DNA of 64,000 nucleotides from Labedella gwakjiensis (GTDB lineage Bacteria > Actinomycetota > Actinomycetes > Actinomycetales > Microbacteriaceae), in NCBI RefSeq assembly GCF_003014675.1, contig NZ_PYAU01000001.1, forward strand, positions 1,984,001 to 2,048,000, in the 5' to 3' direction. How positions within the stretch are numbered: the stretch's first letter is position 1; each line of letters starts with the position of its first letter. The position numbers were made by a program, and so were the translations under genes. Of this stretch, positions 32,412-41,582 are shown piece after piece. The notes beneath the pieces were generated by a model. That model ran no database searches. It was not told the origin of the DNA and was given only the letters and a program-made list of their open reading frames with translations.

Positions 32412-33908
32412 CTAGCGGGCGACGGGCGCCGGGGTGTCCACGAGGGTGGAGCGCGGGGTCTCGATCGGGTCGAGCGCCTCGGCCACGCGGCGACCGAGCG
32501 TCACGTCGACGTTGCTCCAGTACGTGATCACGCGGTCGCGCAGCTCGGGGATCGTCACCTTCGACACGTGTCCGGCGATGTTCGACACGAGACGATCGCG
32601 GGCTGCGTCGTCCATGACCTCGTTGACGAGCGTGCGGGGCTGCACGAAGTCGTCGTCCTCGGGGTGCAGGGTCACGGCCGAGCGGACGAGCTCGCCGTCG
32701 TTCTGCCAACCGCGGTCGTCGCCGTGCGCTGCCGGGTCGGCGTGCGGGCCGCCGTACGAGTTCGGCGCGTAGACCGGCTCCTCGGGCGAACGGTAGCCGT
32801 GACGCATGGCGCCGTCCTTGGAGTAGCTGTTCGTCTCCGTGTGGGGGCGGTTCACGGGCAGCTCGGCGTGGTTCGTGCCCACGCGGTAGCGGTGCGCGTC
32901 GGCGTAGCTGAAGATGCGCGCCTGCAGCATCTTGTCCGGGCTCGCGGCGATGCCGGGCACGAAGTTCGACGGAGCGAACGTGGCCTGCTCGATCTCGGCG
33001 AAGTAGTTGCCGGGGTTCCGGTTGAGCGTCATGCGGCCGACCGGGATGAGCGGGTAGTCGCCCTTGGGCCACACCTTCGTGAGGTCGAACGGGTTGAAGC
33101 GGTACTCGGCCGCGTCCGCGTACGGCATGATCTGCACCGAGAGGTCCCAGCTGGGGTGGTTTCCGTCGGCGATCGCGTCGTGCAGGTCGCGGATGTGGAA
33201 GTCGGCGTCCTCACCGGCGATCTGGTCGGCCTGCGCCTGCGTGAGCGTCTCGTGGCCCTGCGCGGTGCGGAAGTGGTACTTCACCCAGAAGCGCTCGCCC
33301 GCGGCGTTGATCCACTGGTAGGTGTGCGATCCGAAGCCGTCCATGTGACGCCACGAGGTGGGGAGGCCGCGGTCGCCCATGAGCCACGTGACCTGGTGGG
33401 CCGACTCGGGCTGCAGGGTCCAGAAGTCCCACTGCATGTTGTGGTCGCGCAGGTGGCTGCCCGGGAGGCGCTTCTGCGAGCGGATGAAGTCGGGGAACTT
33501 GATGCCGTCCTTGATGAAGAAGACGGGGGTGTTGTTGCCGACGAGGTCGTAGTTGCCTTCGCTCGTGTAGAACTTGAGCGCGAATCCGCGCGGGTCGCGC
33601 CACGTGTCGGGGCTGCCCTGCTCGCCGGCCACGGAGGAGAAGCGTGCGAGCATCTCCGTCTCGACGCCCGGCTGGAAGAGCGCGGCGCGCGTGTACGCGC
33701 TCACGTCATTCGTGGTCGTGAAGGTCCCGAAGGCTCCACCGCCCTTGGCGTGCACGACGCGCTCCGGCACCCGCTCGCGGTTGAACTGGGCGAGCTTCTC
33801 GACGAGGTAGTGGTCGGTGAGGGCGATGGCGCCGTCAGCGCCGACGCTCTGGGAGTGCTGGTCGCTGCCGACGGGCGCTCCGGAATTGGTGGTGGTGTGG
33901 TTCGTCAC
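32412..33908 (-). CDS. katA: Monofunctional haem catalase
   Basis: Breaks down H2O2; cytoplasmic. 498 residues, the small-subunit clade length. The distal His is in [16 protein letters not shown], the Asn in [15 protein letters not shown], and the proximal haem-binding Tyr in [16 protein letters not shown] chose the GTG at 33908, which follows GAGGAG by 8 nt; it overlaps the furA stop by 4 bp. Regulated by the Fur-type gene upstream. Confidence 0.97.
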   Translation of the reverse strand: MTNHTTTNSGAPVGSDQHSQSVGADGAIALTDHYLVEKLAQFNRERVPERVVHAKGGGAFGTFTTTNDVSAYTRAALFQPGVETEMLARFSSVAGEQGSPDTWRDPRGFALKFYTSEGNYDLVGNNTPVFFIKDGIKFPDFIRSQKRLPGSHLRDHNMQWDFWTLQPESAHQVTWLMGDRGLPTSWRHMDGFGSHTYQWINAAGERFWVKYHFRTAQGHETLTQAQADQIAGEDADFHIRDLHDAIADGNHPSWDLSVQIMPYADAAEYRFNPFDLTKVWPKGDYPLIPVGRMTLNRNPGNYFAEIEQATFAPSNFVPGIAASPDKMLQARIFSYADAHRYRVGTNHAELPVNRPHTETNSYSKDGAMRHGYRSPEEPVYAPNSYGGPHADPAAHGDDRGWQNDGELVRSAVTLHPEDDDFVQPRTLVNEVMDDAARDRLVSNIAGHVSKVTIPELRDRVITYWSNVDVTLGRRVAEALDPIETPRSTLVDTPAPVAR

Positions 33909-34375
33909 AGATGGACTCCTCGTGTCGTAGGTGTTTTCTGGCCGGAGAAGGATGGGGTGGGGACGGCGGCGCAGTCGCTGCACAGCCCCCAGAAGGTGAC
34001 CTCGGCGGTGTCGATGCGGAATCCGCTCGTCGCCGACGGTGTGAGGCAGGGCGCGTGGCCGACGACGCAGTCGACGTCCTCGATCGCGCCGCAACCGGTG
34101 CAGACCACGTGGTGGTGGTTGTCGCCGATGCGGCGCTCGTAGCGCGCCGCGGACTTCGCGGGCTCGATGCGGCGGACGAGTCCGGCCGTGGCGAGCGCCG
34201 AGAGGATGTTGTGAACCGACTGGATCGAGACGTCGGGGTCGGCCTCGCGGAGGAGGGAGTGGATCGTCTCGGCGTCGGAATGCGGGGCGTTCTCGAGCAG
34301 CGCGAGGACCTCGAGGCGTCCACGCGTGACGCGCAGGCCGGCCGAGCGGATGTCGGCGGAGAGGTCGGTGGTCAT
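33905..34375 (-). CDS. furA: Fur-family peroxide/metal regulator (FurA-like)
   Basis: 156 residues. Winged helix: [26 protein letters not shown] and [22 protein letters not shown]. The metal sites are [12 protein letters not shown] and, near the C-terminus, WGLCSDC, which together form the structural C-x-x-C / C-x-x-C zinc site and the His-rich sensor site. In actinobacteria furA-katA pairs sense H2O2; the repressor falls off DNA when oxidised. The stop overlaps katA. The palindrome at 34387 is its likely operator. Confidence 0.94.
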   Translation of the reverse strand: MTTDLSADIRSAGLRVTRGRLEVLALLENAPHSDAETIHSLLREADPDVSIQSVHNILSALATAGLVRRIEPAKSAARYERRIGDNHHHVVCTGCGAIEDVDCVVGHAPCLTPSATSGFRIDTAEVTFWGLCSDCAAVPTPSFSGQKTPTTRGVHL

Positions 34376-34386
34376 GTCTCCAGGCT

Positions 34387-34406
34387 AGTCGTTATCGTGA
34401 ACGACT
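34387..34406. promoter_or_regulatory. FurA operator
   Basis: AGTCGTT-ATCGTG-AACGACT: perfect 7-bp arms with a 6-nt spacer, 12 bp upstream of furA. An autoregulatory site that would control furA-katA. Confidence 0.75.
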
Positions 34407-34510
34407 CAAAACAAGGCTGCCCTTACCCGGGGGATCGTCAGCCGACTCCTCGGCGGCGCACAGACGGCAACCCCCGGTGGTTTCGCAGTGCTCCGCGGGA
34501 GAATCGGAGC

Positions 34511-35959
34511 ATGACCACGACGACCCCCGAGACCGCTTCGAACACCTCCTCAGATGCCACGCAGCACTACGACGTCGCCGTGATCGGCGCGGGTCCCGCG
34601 GGCACCGCAGCCGCACTCCGGGCCGCGGAACTCGGTGCCTCCGTGGTCGTGCTCGAGGCGGGACGGCTGGGCGGCACGTGCGTCAACACCGGCTGCGTGC
34701 CGACCCGTGTCCTCGCGAAGACCGCCCGTCTCGTGCGGGAGACGCGTTCAGCCGGCGACTACGGCGTGCACGTGAACGCGCCGACGGTCGATTGGGCGGC
34801 CGTCGTCGAGCGCGTGCATGAGCGGGTCGACGCGGTCCGCTCGATCAAGCGGGAGGCCGGTCGTTTCGCGGAGGCGGGCGTCGACCTCATCCAGGAGGGG
34901 CGGGCGCGCTTCGTCGACGACTCCACCCTGGTTCTCGACAGCGGCCGCCGCATCTCCGCCACGTCGATCCTCGTGTGCGTCGGCGGGCACTCGCGGCGAC
35001 TGCCGGTGCCGGGCAACGAGCTCGCGACCGTGCCGGAGGACGTCCTGTCCCTCCCGGAACTCCCACGCCGCGTCGCCGTGATCGGGGCCGGCAACACCGG
35101 CGCGCAGCTCGTCACGGTGTTCAACGCGTTCGGCTCCGATGTGACCCTGCTCGACGTCGCCCCGCGCATCCTCATCGCGTCGGACGCGTCGATCGCCGAG
35201 GTCGTCACGACCGCGTTCGAGGGCCAGGGCGTCGATGTGCACACGGGTATCTCCACGGTGGAGAGCCTCGAGAGGGCCGCGGACGGTGCCATCACGATCA
35301 CCTGGAAGGAGGGCGACGAGTCGCTCTCCCGCGAGGTGAACGCGGTGATCATGGCCACCGGGTGGCCGGCCGACGTCGAGGACCTGGGTCTCGAGAACGC
35401 CGGCATCGAGGTGGTTCGCTCGTCCATCCCCGCCGACCGCTACTTCCGCACGAGCGTTCCGCACATCTTCTCCATCGGAGACGCGAACGGGCGCGACATG
35501 CTCGTCCAGGCCGCCCAGTTCGAGGGCGAGGCCGCCGCGGAGAACGCGGTGCTCGGCGCGAACCGGCGCACCCCGCACCACCTGCTGCCGGCGGGCGGAT
35601 TCACCGACCCGGACTACGCGGGCGTCGGCCTCACGCAGGAGCAGGCGCGTGAGCAGGACCCCGGCTGCGTCGTGGCCCGGGTTCCGTTCTCCGCCGTGGA
35701 CCGCGCGGTGATCGACGACCGCGAGAGCGGCTTCCTGCTGCTCATCGCCGACCGGCGCCGCGAGCTGATCCTCGGCGCCCACGCGGTGGGCGAGAACGCG
35801 ATCGAGGTCGTCCAGTCGGTCACCACGGCGATGGCGTCCGGGGTGGATGTGGCCACGCTCGCGAACGTGCGCTTCGCCTACCCCACCTACAGCGCGGTCA
35901 TCGGGATGGCCGCGCGCGTGCTGCTCGCGGAGGCAGCCGTGGCGGTCGACCGCGACTGA
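34511..35959 (+). CDS. Mercuric-reductase-like FAD/NAD(P) oxidoreductase
   Basis: 482 residues of the class I pyridine-nucleotide disulfide oxidoreductase type. FAD motif DVAVIGAGPAGTAAALRAAE, redox-active pair GGTCVNTGCVPTRV (C-x4-C), second Rossmann motif RVAVIGAGNTGAQLV, then IFSIGDANGRDMLVQAA and a C-terminal dimerisation domain. At the usual H-P-T-x-x-E active-site base it reads FAYPTYSAVI, with Tyr replacing His, as in MerA-like members. There is no MerA C-terminal Cys pair, so mercury reduction is unlikely. GAGAAT 6 nt before the ATG suggests a leaderless mRNA. It is divergent from furA and may belong to the same oxidative-stress set. Confidence 0.9.
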   Translation: MTTTTPETASNTSSDATQHYDVAVIGAGPAGTAAALRAAELGASVVVLEAGRLGGTCVNTGCVPTRVLAKTARLVRETRSAGDYGVHVNAPTVDWAAVVERVHERVDAVRSIKREAGRFAEAGVDLIQEGRARFVDDSTLVLDSGRRISATSILVCVGGHSRRLPVPGNELATVPEDVLSLPELPRRVAVIGAGNTGAQLVTVFNAFGSDVTLLDVAPRILIASDASIAEVVTTAFEGQGVDVHTGISTVESLERAADGAITITWKEGDESLSREVNAVIMATGWPADVEDLGLENAGIEVVRSSIPADRYFRTSVPHIFSIGDANGRDMLVQAAQFEGEAAAENAVLGANRRTPHHLLPAGGFTDPDYAGVGLTQEQAREQDPGCVVARVPFSAVDRAVIDDRESGFLLLIADRRRELILGAHAVGENAIEVVQSVTTAMASGVDVATLANVRFAYPTYSAVIGMAARVLLAEAAVAVDRD

Positions 35960-35963
35960 GGGC

Positions 35964-37211
35964 TCACTCCCACCCGGCGATGCGTTGGACGAACCACACC
36001 AGTCCGAAGATCGCGACCCCCGCACTCAGCGCGACGCTGACCCACAGCGCCAGGCGGGGCACCCGTCGGCGGAGGAGCGCGAGGAGCGGGAAGACGACGA
36101 GGATGATCGCCACCTGGACGGCCTCGATGCCCACGTTGAAGACCAGGAGGGACCACAGGAGCGACCACGACCAGGCCTCGTCGATGCCGAGCGCCGAGGC
36201 GAAGCCCATGCCGTGGATGAGGCCGAAGAGGAACACGACACCCAGGCGGATCCACCCGCTGCGATCCATCCCGAGAGGCCCGCGGCGCTCCGCCGGGTCG
36301 TCAGCGTCGGCGTCCCCCCTCCCTCTCCACATCCGGACGAGGGGCCACGCGGCCACGATGGCGATCGACAGGGCGATGATCGGCTCGATGATCGCTGCCG
36401 GAAGGGTGAACACGTGCAGCGCCGCGAGGATGAACGTGATGGAATGCGCCACCGTGAACGCGGTCGCAGCCAGGACGATCTCGCGCAAGCGGCGGGAGCC
36501 GGCGATGAGCGCGAGCAGGAACAGGACGTGGTCTATGCCGAAGAGCAGGTGCTCTGCGCCGAGGACGAAGAACTCCCACAGCCGCGTGCCCGCGCTCTGC
36601 CCCACCGAGAACTCCGGGTTCTCGGCGTCGATCACGGCGCTCCCCGAGCCGCCGGCGAGGTCGTAGGTCAGGATCGTCTCGGTGCCCATGACGTACTGCT
36701 CGGCATCGGGGAACAGCCCGCTCGTGACGGTGATCTCACCGTCGGCCGACGCACACGCGGCGTCGAGCGTCAGCACCGCGTACGGCACTCCCTGCTGCTC
36801 GGTGATCCCGTACCCGCCGACCGGCGAGAGCTCGCAGGACGCGTCGGCCGTCGAGACGGTGAACCGGTCGGACACGTAGGCGAGCGTCGTGTCGGCGTAC
36901 GTGTCGAGGACCGTCGCCTGCTCCTCTGCATCGCCGTACTCCCATGCGGCGGTGCCGTCCTGGAAGAGCGGGTCGACGCGTTGGGCGTCGGCGGCTGAGA
37001 CCACGAGAAGGTCGTACTCGAGCTGCAGCTCGACGTCGAGGTGGCCCTGTTCCGAGCCCTCCGCGAGGTCGGCGTAGACGACGGACGAGATGCCGTGCGC
37101 CGACGCCGGCGCCGCGCCCAGACCGACGATTCCCGAGATCCCGGCACCCAGAACGGCGGCCCCGGCGAGCAGGACCGAGGCCCGACTGCGACCGGGGTGG
37201 GGGGATGTCAT
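35964..37211 (-). CDS. HupE/UreJ-family membrane protein
   Basis: 415 residues. A signal peptide (cleavage near APASAHG) leaves an N-terminus beginning His-Gly, a possible metal ligand. An extracytoplasmic domain of ~180 residues with one Cys pair follows, then six to seven membrane helices: EFFVLGAEHLLFGIDHVLFLLALIAG, AFTVAHSITFILAAL and FGLIHGMGFASALG carry the family's conserved His and Asp residues. HupE/UreJ proteins are thought to move nickel or cobalt, but members of this long subgroup are uncharacterised. RBS GAAGAGGAGC precedes the ATG. Only 4 bp separate its stop from the convergent oxidoreductase gene. Confidence 0.88.
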   Translation of the reverse strand: MTSPHPGRSRASVLLAGAAVLGAGISGIVGLGAAPASAHGISSVVYADLAEGSEQGHLDVELQLEYDLLVVSAADAQRVDPLFQDGTAAWEYGDAEEQATVLDTYADTTLAYVSDRFTVSTADASCELSPVGGYGITEQQGVPYAVLTLDAACASADGEITVTSGLFPDAEQYVMGTETILTYDLAGGSGSAVIDAENPEFSVGQSAGTRLWEFFVLGAEHLLFGIDHVLFLLALIAGSRRLREIVLAATAFTVAHSITFILAALHVFTLPAAIIEPIIALSIAIVAAWPLVRMWRGRGDADADDPAERRGPLGMDRSGWIRLGVVFLFGLIHGMGFASALGIDEAWSWSLLWSLLVFNVGIEAVQVAIILVVFPLLALLRRRVPRLALWVSVALSAGVAIFGLVWFVQRIAGWE

Positions 37212-37396
37212 GGTGCTCCTCTTCGTTCGCGGCCCGCGGATCGTCCGGAGCCCTTGGGCACTCTGTCGTCGGCCGGTGAACGGGAGACCAACGCCGGGGG
37301 AACGAGGACGGACATCCGCTCCGCCCAGGCCGGGCGTTCACCGGGCGGTCACGTGCCGGTCACCTCGTCGATGCCGGCCCCCTGTTCACTGACGCG

Positions 37397-38053
37397 GTGT
37401 CGACCTGTCTCCGTCCCCTCCGCCGAGCGGCGTCGCTCTTCCTGGCCGCGGCATCCGCGCTCGCGCTCGCCGCGTGCGTCTCCGCCCCGGACGGGTCGTC
37501 CGCGCCCGACGGCTCGCCCGTCCCGCCCTCCACGGTCCCGTCCGACGCAGTGGGAGTCCTGCCCGCACCCGGGAGGACGATCGACGCCGCACCGCCCGAG
37601 ACGGGAGACCTGAGCGGCTACAGCATCGCCGTCCTCATCCCCGACGACACGGAGGCGTCTCAGACGCTGCTCGATGCGACGCGGGCATTCGCGGACGCGA
37701 GCGGGGCGGAGCTCGAGGAATTCCCCGCCGACCCGGCGGGCGACGATCCGGTCGGCGATGCTCTGGCGTCCGCGGTGGCCGCGGACGCGGACCTCGTGGT
37801 CGGCCTCGGGGAGGGTGTCGTCGGTGTCTTCGACGTCGAGACGGGCAAGATCCTCGACCAGCAGGTCCTCGTGGTCGGCGGGCAGCTCGCCGAACCCACC
37901 GAGAACGTGACGGCCGTGATCTGGCCCGGTGCCACGTCGCGGGAGCCGGCCGACGACGGGAGTGTGACATCGCAGCGCGGGATCGACGCGCTCGGTACCG
38001 GGATCGAGAGCATCCGAGCAGGACTGACCGGGGTCGTCCTGAGCCTGGGTTGA
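37397..38053 (+). CDS. Lipoprotein of unknown function
   Basis: 218 residues from a GTG start. Signal peptide with lipobox LAAC, a Ser/Pro/Asp-rich linker to about residue 70, then SGYSIAVLIPDDTEASQTLLD and an alternating alpha-beta pattern with DADLVVGLGEGVVGVFDVETG. The repeat pattern resembles one lobe of a BMP/sugar-binding-type protein, but at ~140 residues only a single lobe is present. No transport genes are adjacent. No clear ribosome binding site. Confidence 0.7.
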   Translation: MSTCLRPLRRAASLFLAAASALALAACVSAPDGSSAPDGSPVPPSTVPSDAVGVLPAPGRTIDAAPPETGDLSGYSIAVLIPDDTEASQTLLDATRAFADASGAELEEFPADPAGDDPVGDALASAVAADADLVVGLGEGVVGVFDVETGKILDQQVLVVGGQLAEPTENVTAVIWPGATSREPADDGSVTSQRGIDALGTGIESIRAGLTGVVLSLG

Positions 38054-38303
38054 CGCTCCGGACGACCACGTTCCGGCCCAAACGGAAGACGTCCCACCGG
38101 TCTCGCACCGAACTCCCTGACGCTTCACAGGTGGGACACGCGCCGTTCATCGACCCGTCTCGTGCTCGTCACGATGAGCCCCAAGGGTTGCGGAGGGGCG
38201 CTGGGAATGCGCCCTCTCCTGCCCTCTTTCTCCACACCCACGATTGGCCTGTGACATCTTGCTGACACCTCAATCGACGCCGGTCCCCTCGGCTTCGTCC
38301 CGA

Positions 38304-41300
38304 ATGATCAGGAACGGGAGACGCGGCGTCGCCGGTCTCGTCTTGCTCTCGCTCACCGCGGGGGGACTCGCGCTGGCGAGCCTTCCCGCCGCCGCATCCA
38401 CGCCCACCGTGCTCGCGGCCGCCAGCGGCATCGCCGCCGAGCCGGTCCGGGTCCAAGCCGAGGACTACACCGGCGACAACGGCAACGGCCTCAAGAAGGA
38501 GACGTCGAGCGACTCGACGGGCGCCTCACTCGGCAACGTCGGCGGCACCTGGGACGGCGGCGAGCTCACCTACGACAAGGTCGACTTCGGTTCCGCTCCG
38601 CTGTCGTCGCTGACGGTGCGTTACGTCAATAACTCGGGCCGCGTCGGCGCGAACCCGTCGCTCGACTTCTACATCGACGAGAAGACCGACGCGAACAAGA
38701 TCGCGACGACGGCGCTCCCGGTCACCGGGACCAACTGGCAGTCCTACAACACGACGACCGTCGACCTCGCCGCCGAGGTCTCCGGCGAGCACACGCTCAT
38801 CGTGGTCATGCACGTGACCGCCGATTCCGGTCACCCGTACGTCGGCAACTTCGACTACTTCGAGTTCACGGCCGCTCCGTTGCCCGAGTCGTACCTCACC
38901 TCCGCCGATCCCTGGTCGTACTCGGACAACGGGACGGACCCGTCGGGCGACGGCTCCCTGTCGTGGACCACGGCCGCGTTCGACGACTCCGCCTGGAAGA
39001 ACGCCGCCGGATCCTTCGGATCGAAGCGCGGAGCCGCGGATCTCGGTAACGGTTTCGTCGCCAAGACGCTCGTCCAGTACGCGAAGACCGGTTCGTCCGA
39101 CACGATCGAGACCTACCACTTCCGTAACGAGTTCGAGGTCCCGGCTGGTGACCTCGCGCAGATCGAGGCTCTCGAGGGCACCGTCACGTACGACGACGCC
39201 GTGCGCATCTACGTGAACGGCGAGAAGGTCGCAGGGTTCGTCGACGACCGCGTGAACGGCGCCGCGAACCAGAACCTCACGTACGCCGGAAGCAGCGGCG
39301 GCGACCCGGTGACGAGCACCTTCCAGATCCCCGCAGACGCCCTCCAGGCGGGCGAGAACACGATCGCGATCGCGCTCTACCAGGACCGTGCGTCGAGCAG
39401 CGACATCTACCTGGACCTCAAGAGCCTCGTTCCGACGGTGGCGACCCCGGAGCCGACCGAGGCCACCATCTCGGACCTCGTGCTCGGCGTGGGAGCGACC
39501 GAGGCCGAGCGCACGCTGGCCTGGTACTCCGACGTGGACGTGCCCCAGGCGGCCCAGCTCGCGAAGAGCTCGACCGTCGTGGACGGAGCCTTCCCGGACT
39601 CGGCACGCACCATCGAGACGACGAAGACCGGCGGCACGACGAGCGGCGAGTACTTCCGCGACACCACGCTCGACGGGCTCGAGGAGAACACCGAGTACTC
39701 CTACCGCGTCGGAAGCGACGACAAGGGCTGGTCGGACGTGTACACGTTCCGCACGCAGGACTTCTCCGGGGACTTCTCGTTCTTCTTCTTCGGCGACCCG
39801 CAGCTCGGCGCCTCTGGCAACGCCGTGGCCGACGCGGCCGGGTGGCAGGACACGCTCGACGTGGCCACCCAGAGCTACCCGGACGCCGAGCTCCTCTACT
39901 CCTCGGGCGACCAGGTCGAGAGCGCGTCGAACGAGCAGCAGTACGAGCTCTTCCTCCAGTCCGATCACCTGCGGGAGCTGCCCTTCGTGGCGAACAACGG
40001 AAACCACGACGTGGGATCGAAGGCCTACGAGCAGCACTTCAACCTCCCGAACGAGGACCTCACGGCCGGTGCCGGTTCGGCCACGTCGTCGGGTGGCGAC
40101 TACTGGTTCATCTACAAGGACGTGCTGTTCCTCAACATCAACTCGAACAGCCGCGACTACACGTCGCACTACGCGTGGATGGACAAGGTCATCGCGGAGC
40201 AGGGTGACAAGGCGAAGTGGAAGGCCGTGTCCTTCCACCACTCGCTCTACTCGGTGGGACCGCACCAGGACGACGGTGACGTGATCGACCGTCGCAGCAC
40301 CATGCCGGAGAAGATCTCCGAGCTCGGCATCGACCTGGTCCTCATGGGCCACGACCACAACTACGCGCGCACCTACCTCATCAAGAACGGCCACAAGGCC
40401 GACGAGAACGAGGTTCCCGCGGCGGTCAAGGTCGAGGCGAAGGACGGCGAGGTCATGTACGTGACCGCGAACTCCTCGAGCGGCTCGAAGTACTACGACA
40501 CCGAGAACCCGGGTGCGTGGTGGGCCTCCGTCATCAACCAGGAGAAGGTGCGCAACTACACCGTCCTCGACGTCTCGGACGACGAGATCTCGGTGCGCAC
40601 GCTCCGCAGCCAGCAGAACGGTTCGGAGAAGCCCGTGAACAGCGTCGTGGACGAGGTCACGCTCACGAAGGACGCCGCTCCCGAGTTGACGGTGCCGGAG
40701 GACGGCGAGGTCGAGAAGGGCGCCGAGTTCGACCCGCGCGACGGGGTCTCCGCGACGGACAACGTCGACGGCGACCTCACCGAGGCGATCGAGGTCGCGG
40801 GCTCGGTCGACACCGCCACAGCCGGCGCGTACACCCTGACCTACACGGTGAAGGATGCTCGCGGCAACACGACGACCGCCGAGCGGATCGTCACGGTGGT
40901 CGCTCCGACGGATCCCACGGACCCGACGGACCCGCCGGTCGATCCGACGGACCCGCCGGTGGACCCGACGGACCCGCCGACCGAGCCGGGCACCCCCGAG
41001 CAGCCCACCACCACACCGGCCCCGCCGGTCGCGGACGGGTCGGACCTGCCGGAGGACCTCCGCAACGCGGTCGACGTGACGGTCTCGGGTCGAACCGTGA
41101 GCATCACCGGTCTCACCGCCGGCGAGTGGTACTACGTCTACGTGTACTCCGCGCCGACCGGAATGGGCTGGGTGCAGGCCGACGCCAACGGCGCAGCGAC
41201 GGCCACCCTCCCGGCTGACCTCGACGCAGGCGCGCACCGCGTCGCCGTGCTCGACGACGCGGGCGCACTGATCGGCTGGTCGCAGTTCGTGGTCGCGGCG

Positions 41301-41441
41301 GACACCGGTCCCGGCGACGGCCTCGCCGTGACGGGTTCCGACGCGGCAACCGCCTGGGGCTCCGTGGCACTCGCCGCGCTCCTCCTCGCCGGTGGCGGCG
41401 CCCTGCTGATCGCCCGTCGCACCCGCATCACCCAGCGCTGA
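38304..41441 (+). CDS. Cell-wall-anchored purple-acid-phosphatase-like phosphoesterase
   Basis: 1045 residues. Signal peptide 1-33; a CBM6/35-like carbohydrate-binding module at ~45-187; a beta-sandwich domain at ~190-375; a purple-acid-phosphatase N-terminal (Fn3-like) domain at ~385-490; a calcineurin-like phosphoesterase at ~490-760 with metal motifs FFFFGDPQLG, SSGDQVES, NNGNHDVG, FHHSLYS and MGHDHNYART; a DUF5011-type Ig-like domain at ~790-868; a DPTDPP linker; a pre-anchor domain at ~910-1000; then GLAVTG, a membrane helix and RRTRITQR. It should hydrolyse phosphoesters of a glycan at the cell surface. The binding module matches one in the downstream GH92 protein. Confidence 0.9.
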   Translation: MIRNGRRGVAGLVLLSLTAGGLALASLPAAASTPTVLAAASGIAAEPVRVQAEDYTGDNGNGLKKETSSDSTGASLGNVGGTWDGGELTYDKVDFGSAPLSSLTVRYVNNSGRVGANPSLDFYIDEKTDANKIATTALPVTGTNWQSYNTTTVDLAAEVSGEHTLIVVMHVTADSGHPYVGNFDYFEFTAAPLPESYLTSADPWSYSDNGTDPSGDGSLSWTTAAFDDSAWKNAAGSFGSKRGAADLGNGFVAKTLVQYAKTGSSDTIETYHFRNEFEVPAGDLAQIEALEGTVTYDDAVRIYVNGEKVAGFVDDRVNGAANQNLTYAGSSGGDPVTSTFQIPADALQAGENTIAIALYQDRASSSDIYLDLKSLVPTVATPEPTEATISDLVLGVGATEAERTLAWYSDVDVPQAAQLAKSSTVVDGAFPDSARTIETTKTGGTTSGEYFRDTTLDGLEENTEYSYRVGSDDKGWSDVYTFRTQDFSGDFSFFFFGDPQLGASGNAVADAAGWQDTLDVATQSYPDAELLYSSGDQVESASNEQQYELFLQSDHLRELPFVANNGNHDVGSKAYEQHFNLPNEDLTAGAGSATSSGGDYWFIYKDVLFLNINSNSRDYTSHYAWMDKVIAEQGDKAKWKAVSFHHSLYSVGPHQDDGDVIDRRSTMPEKISELGIDLVLMGHDHNYARTYLIKNGHKADENEVPAAVKVEAKDGEVMYVTANSSSGSKYYDTENPGAWWASVINQEKVRNYTVLDVSDDEISVRTLRSQQNGSEKPVNSVVDEVTLTKDAAPELTVPEDGEVEKGAEFDPRDGVSATDNVDGDLTEAIEVAGSVDTATAGAYTLTYTVKDARGNTTTAERIVTVVAPTDPTDPTDPPVDPTDPPVDPTDPPTEPGTPEQPTTTPAPPVADGSDLPEDLRNAVDVTVSGRTVSITGLTAGEWYYVYVYSAPTGMGWVQADANGAATATLPADLDAGAHRVAVLDDAGALIGWSQFVVAADTGPGDGLAVTGSDAATAWGSVALAALLLAGGGALLIARRTRITQR
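40913..40990 (+). repeat. In-frame DPTDPP repeat (coding)
   Basis: Tandem copies encode DPTDPP/VDPTDPP units in the phosphoesterase stalk. A similar block encodes the stalk of the GH92 protein at 46366, so the two could recombine. Confidence 0.8.
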
Positions 41442-41582
41442 CGCGCACCCCGTCGGGGGCCGGCTCGCGCCGGTCCCCGACGGTCCCCGGGCGGATGTCC
41501 GCCCACCCACGCTGCGCCCGACCTCCGCCGCGCCCACTCACGGGCCGCGTCCATCCACGCCACCCGGGAGAACCCGCCACCC

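Noticed and set aside
38526-41537. Open frame of 1003 codons antisense to the phosphoesterase
   Set aside because: Arg/Val/Asp-rich shadow with no domain, and the opposite strand has an unmistakable multi-domain protein.
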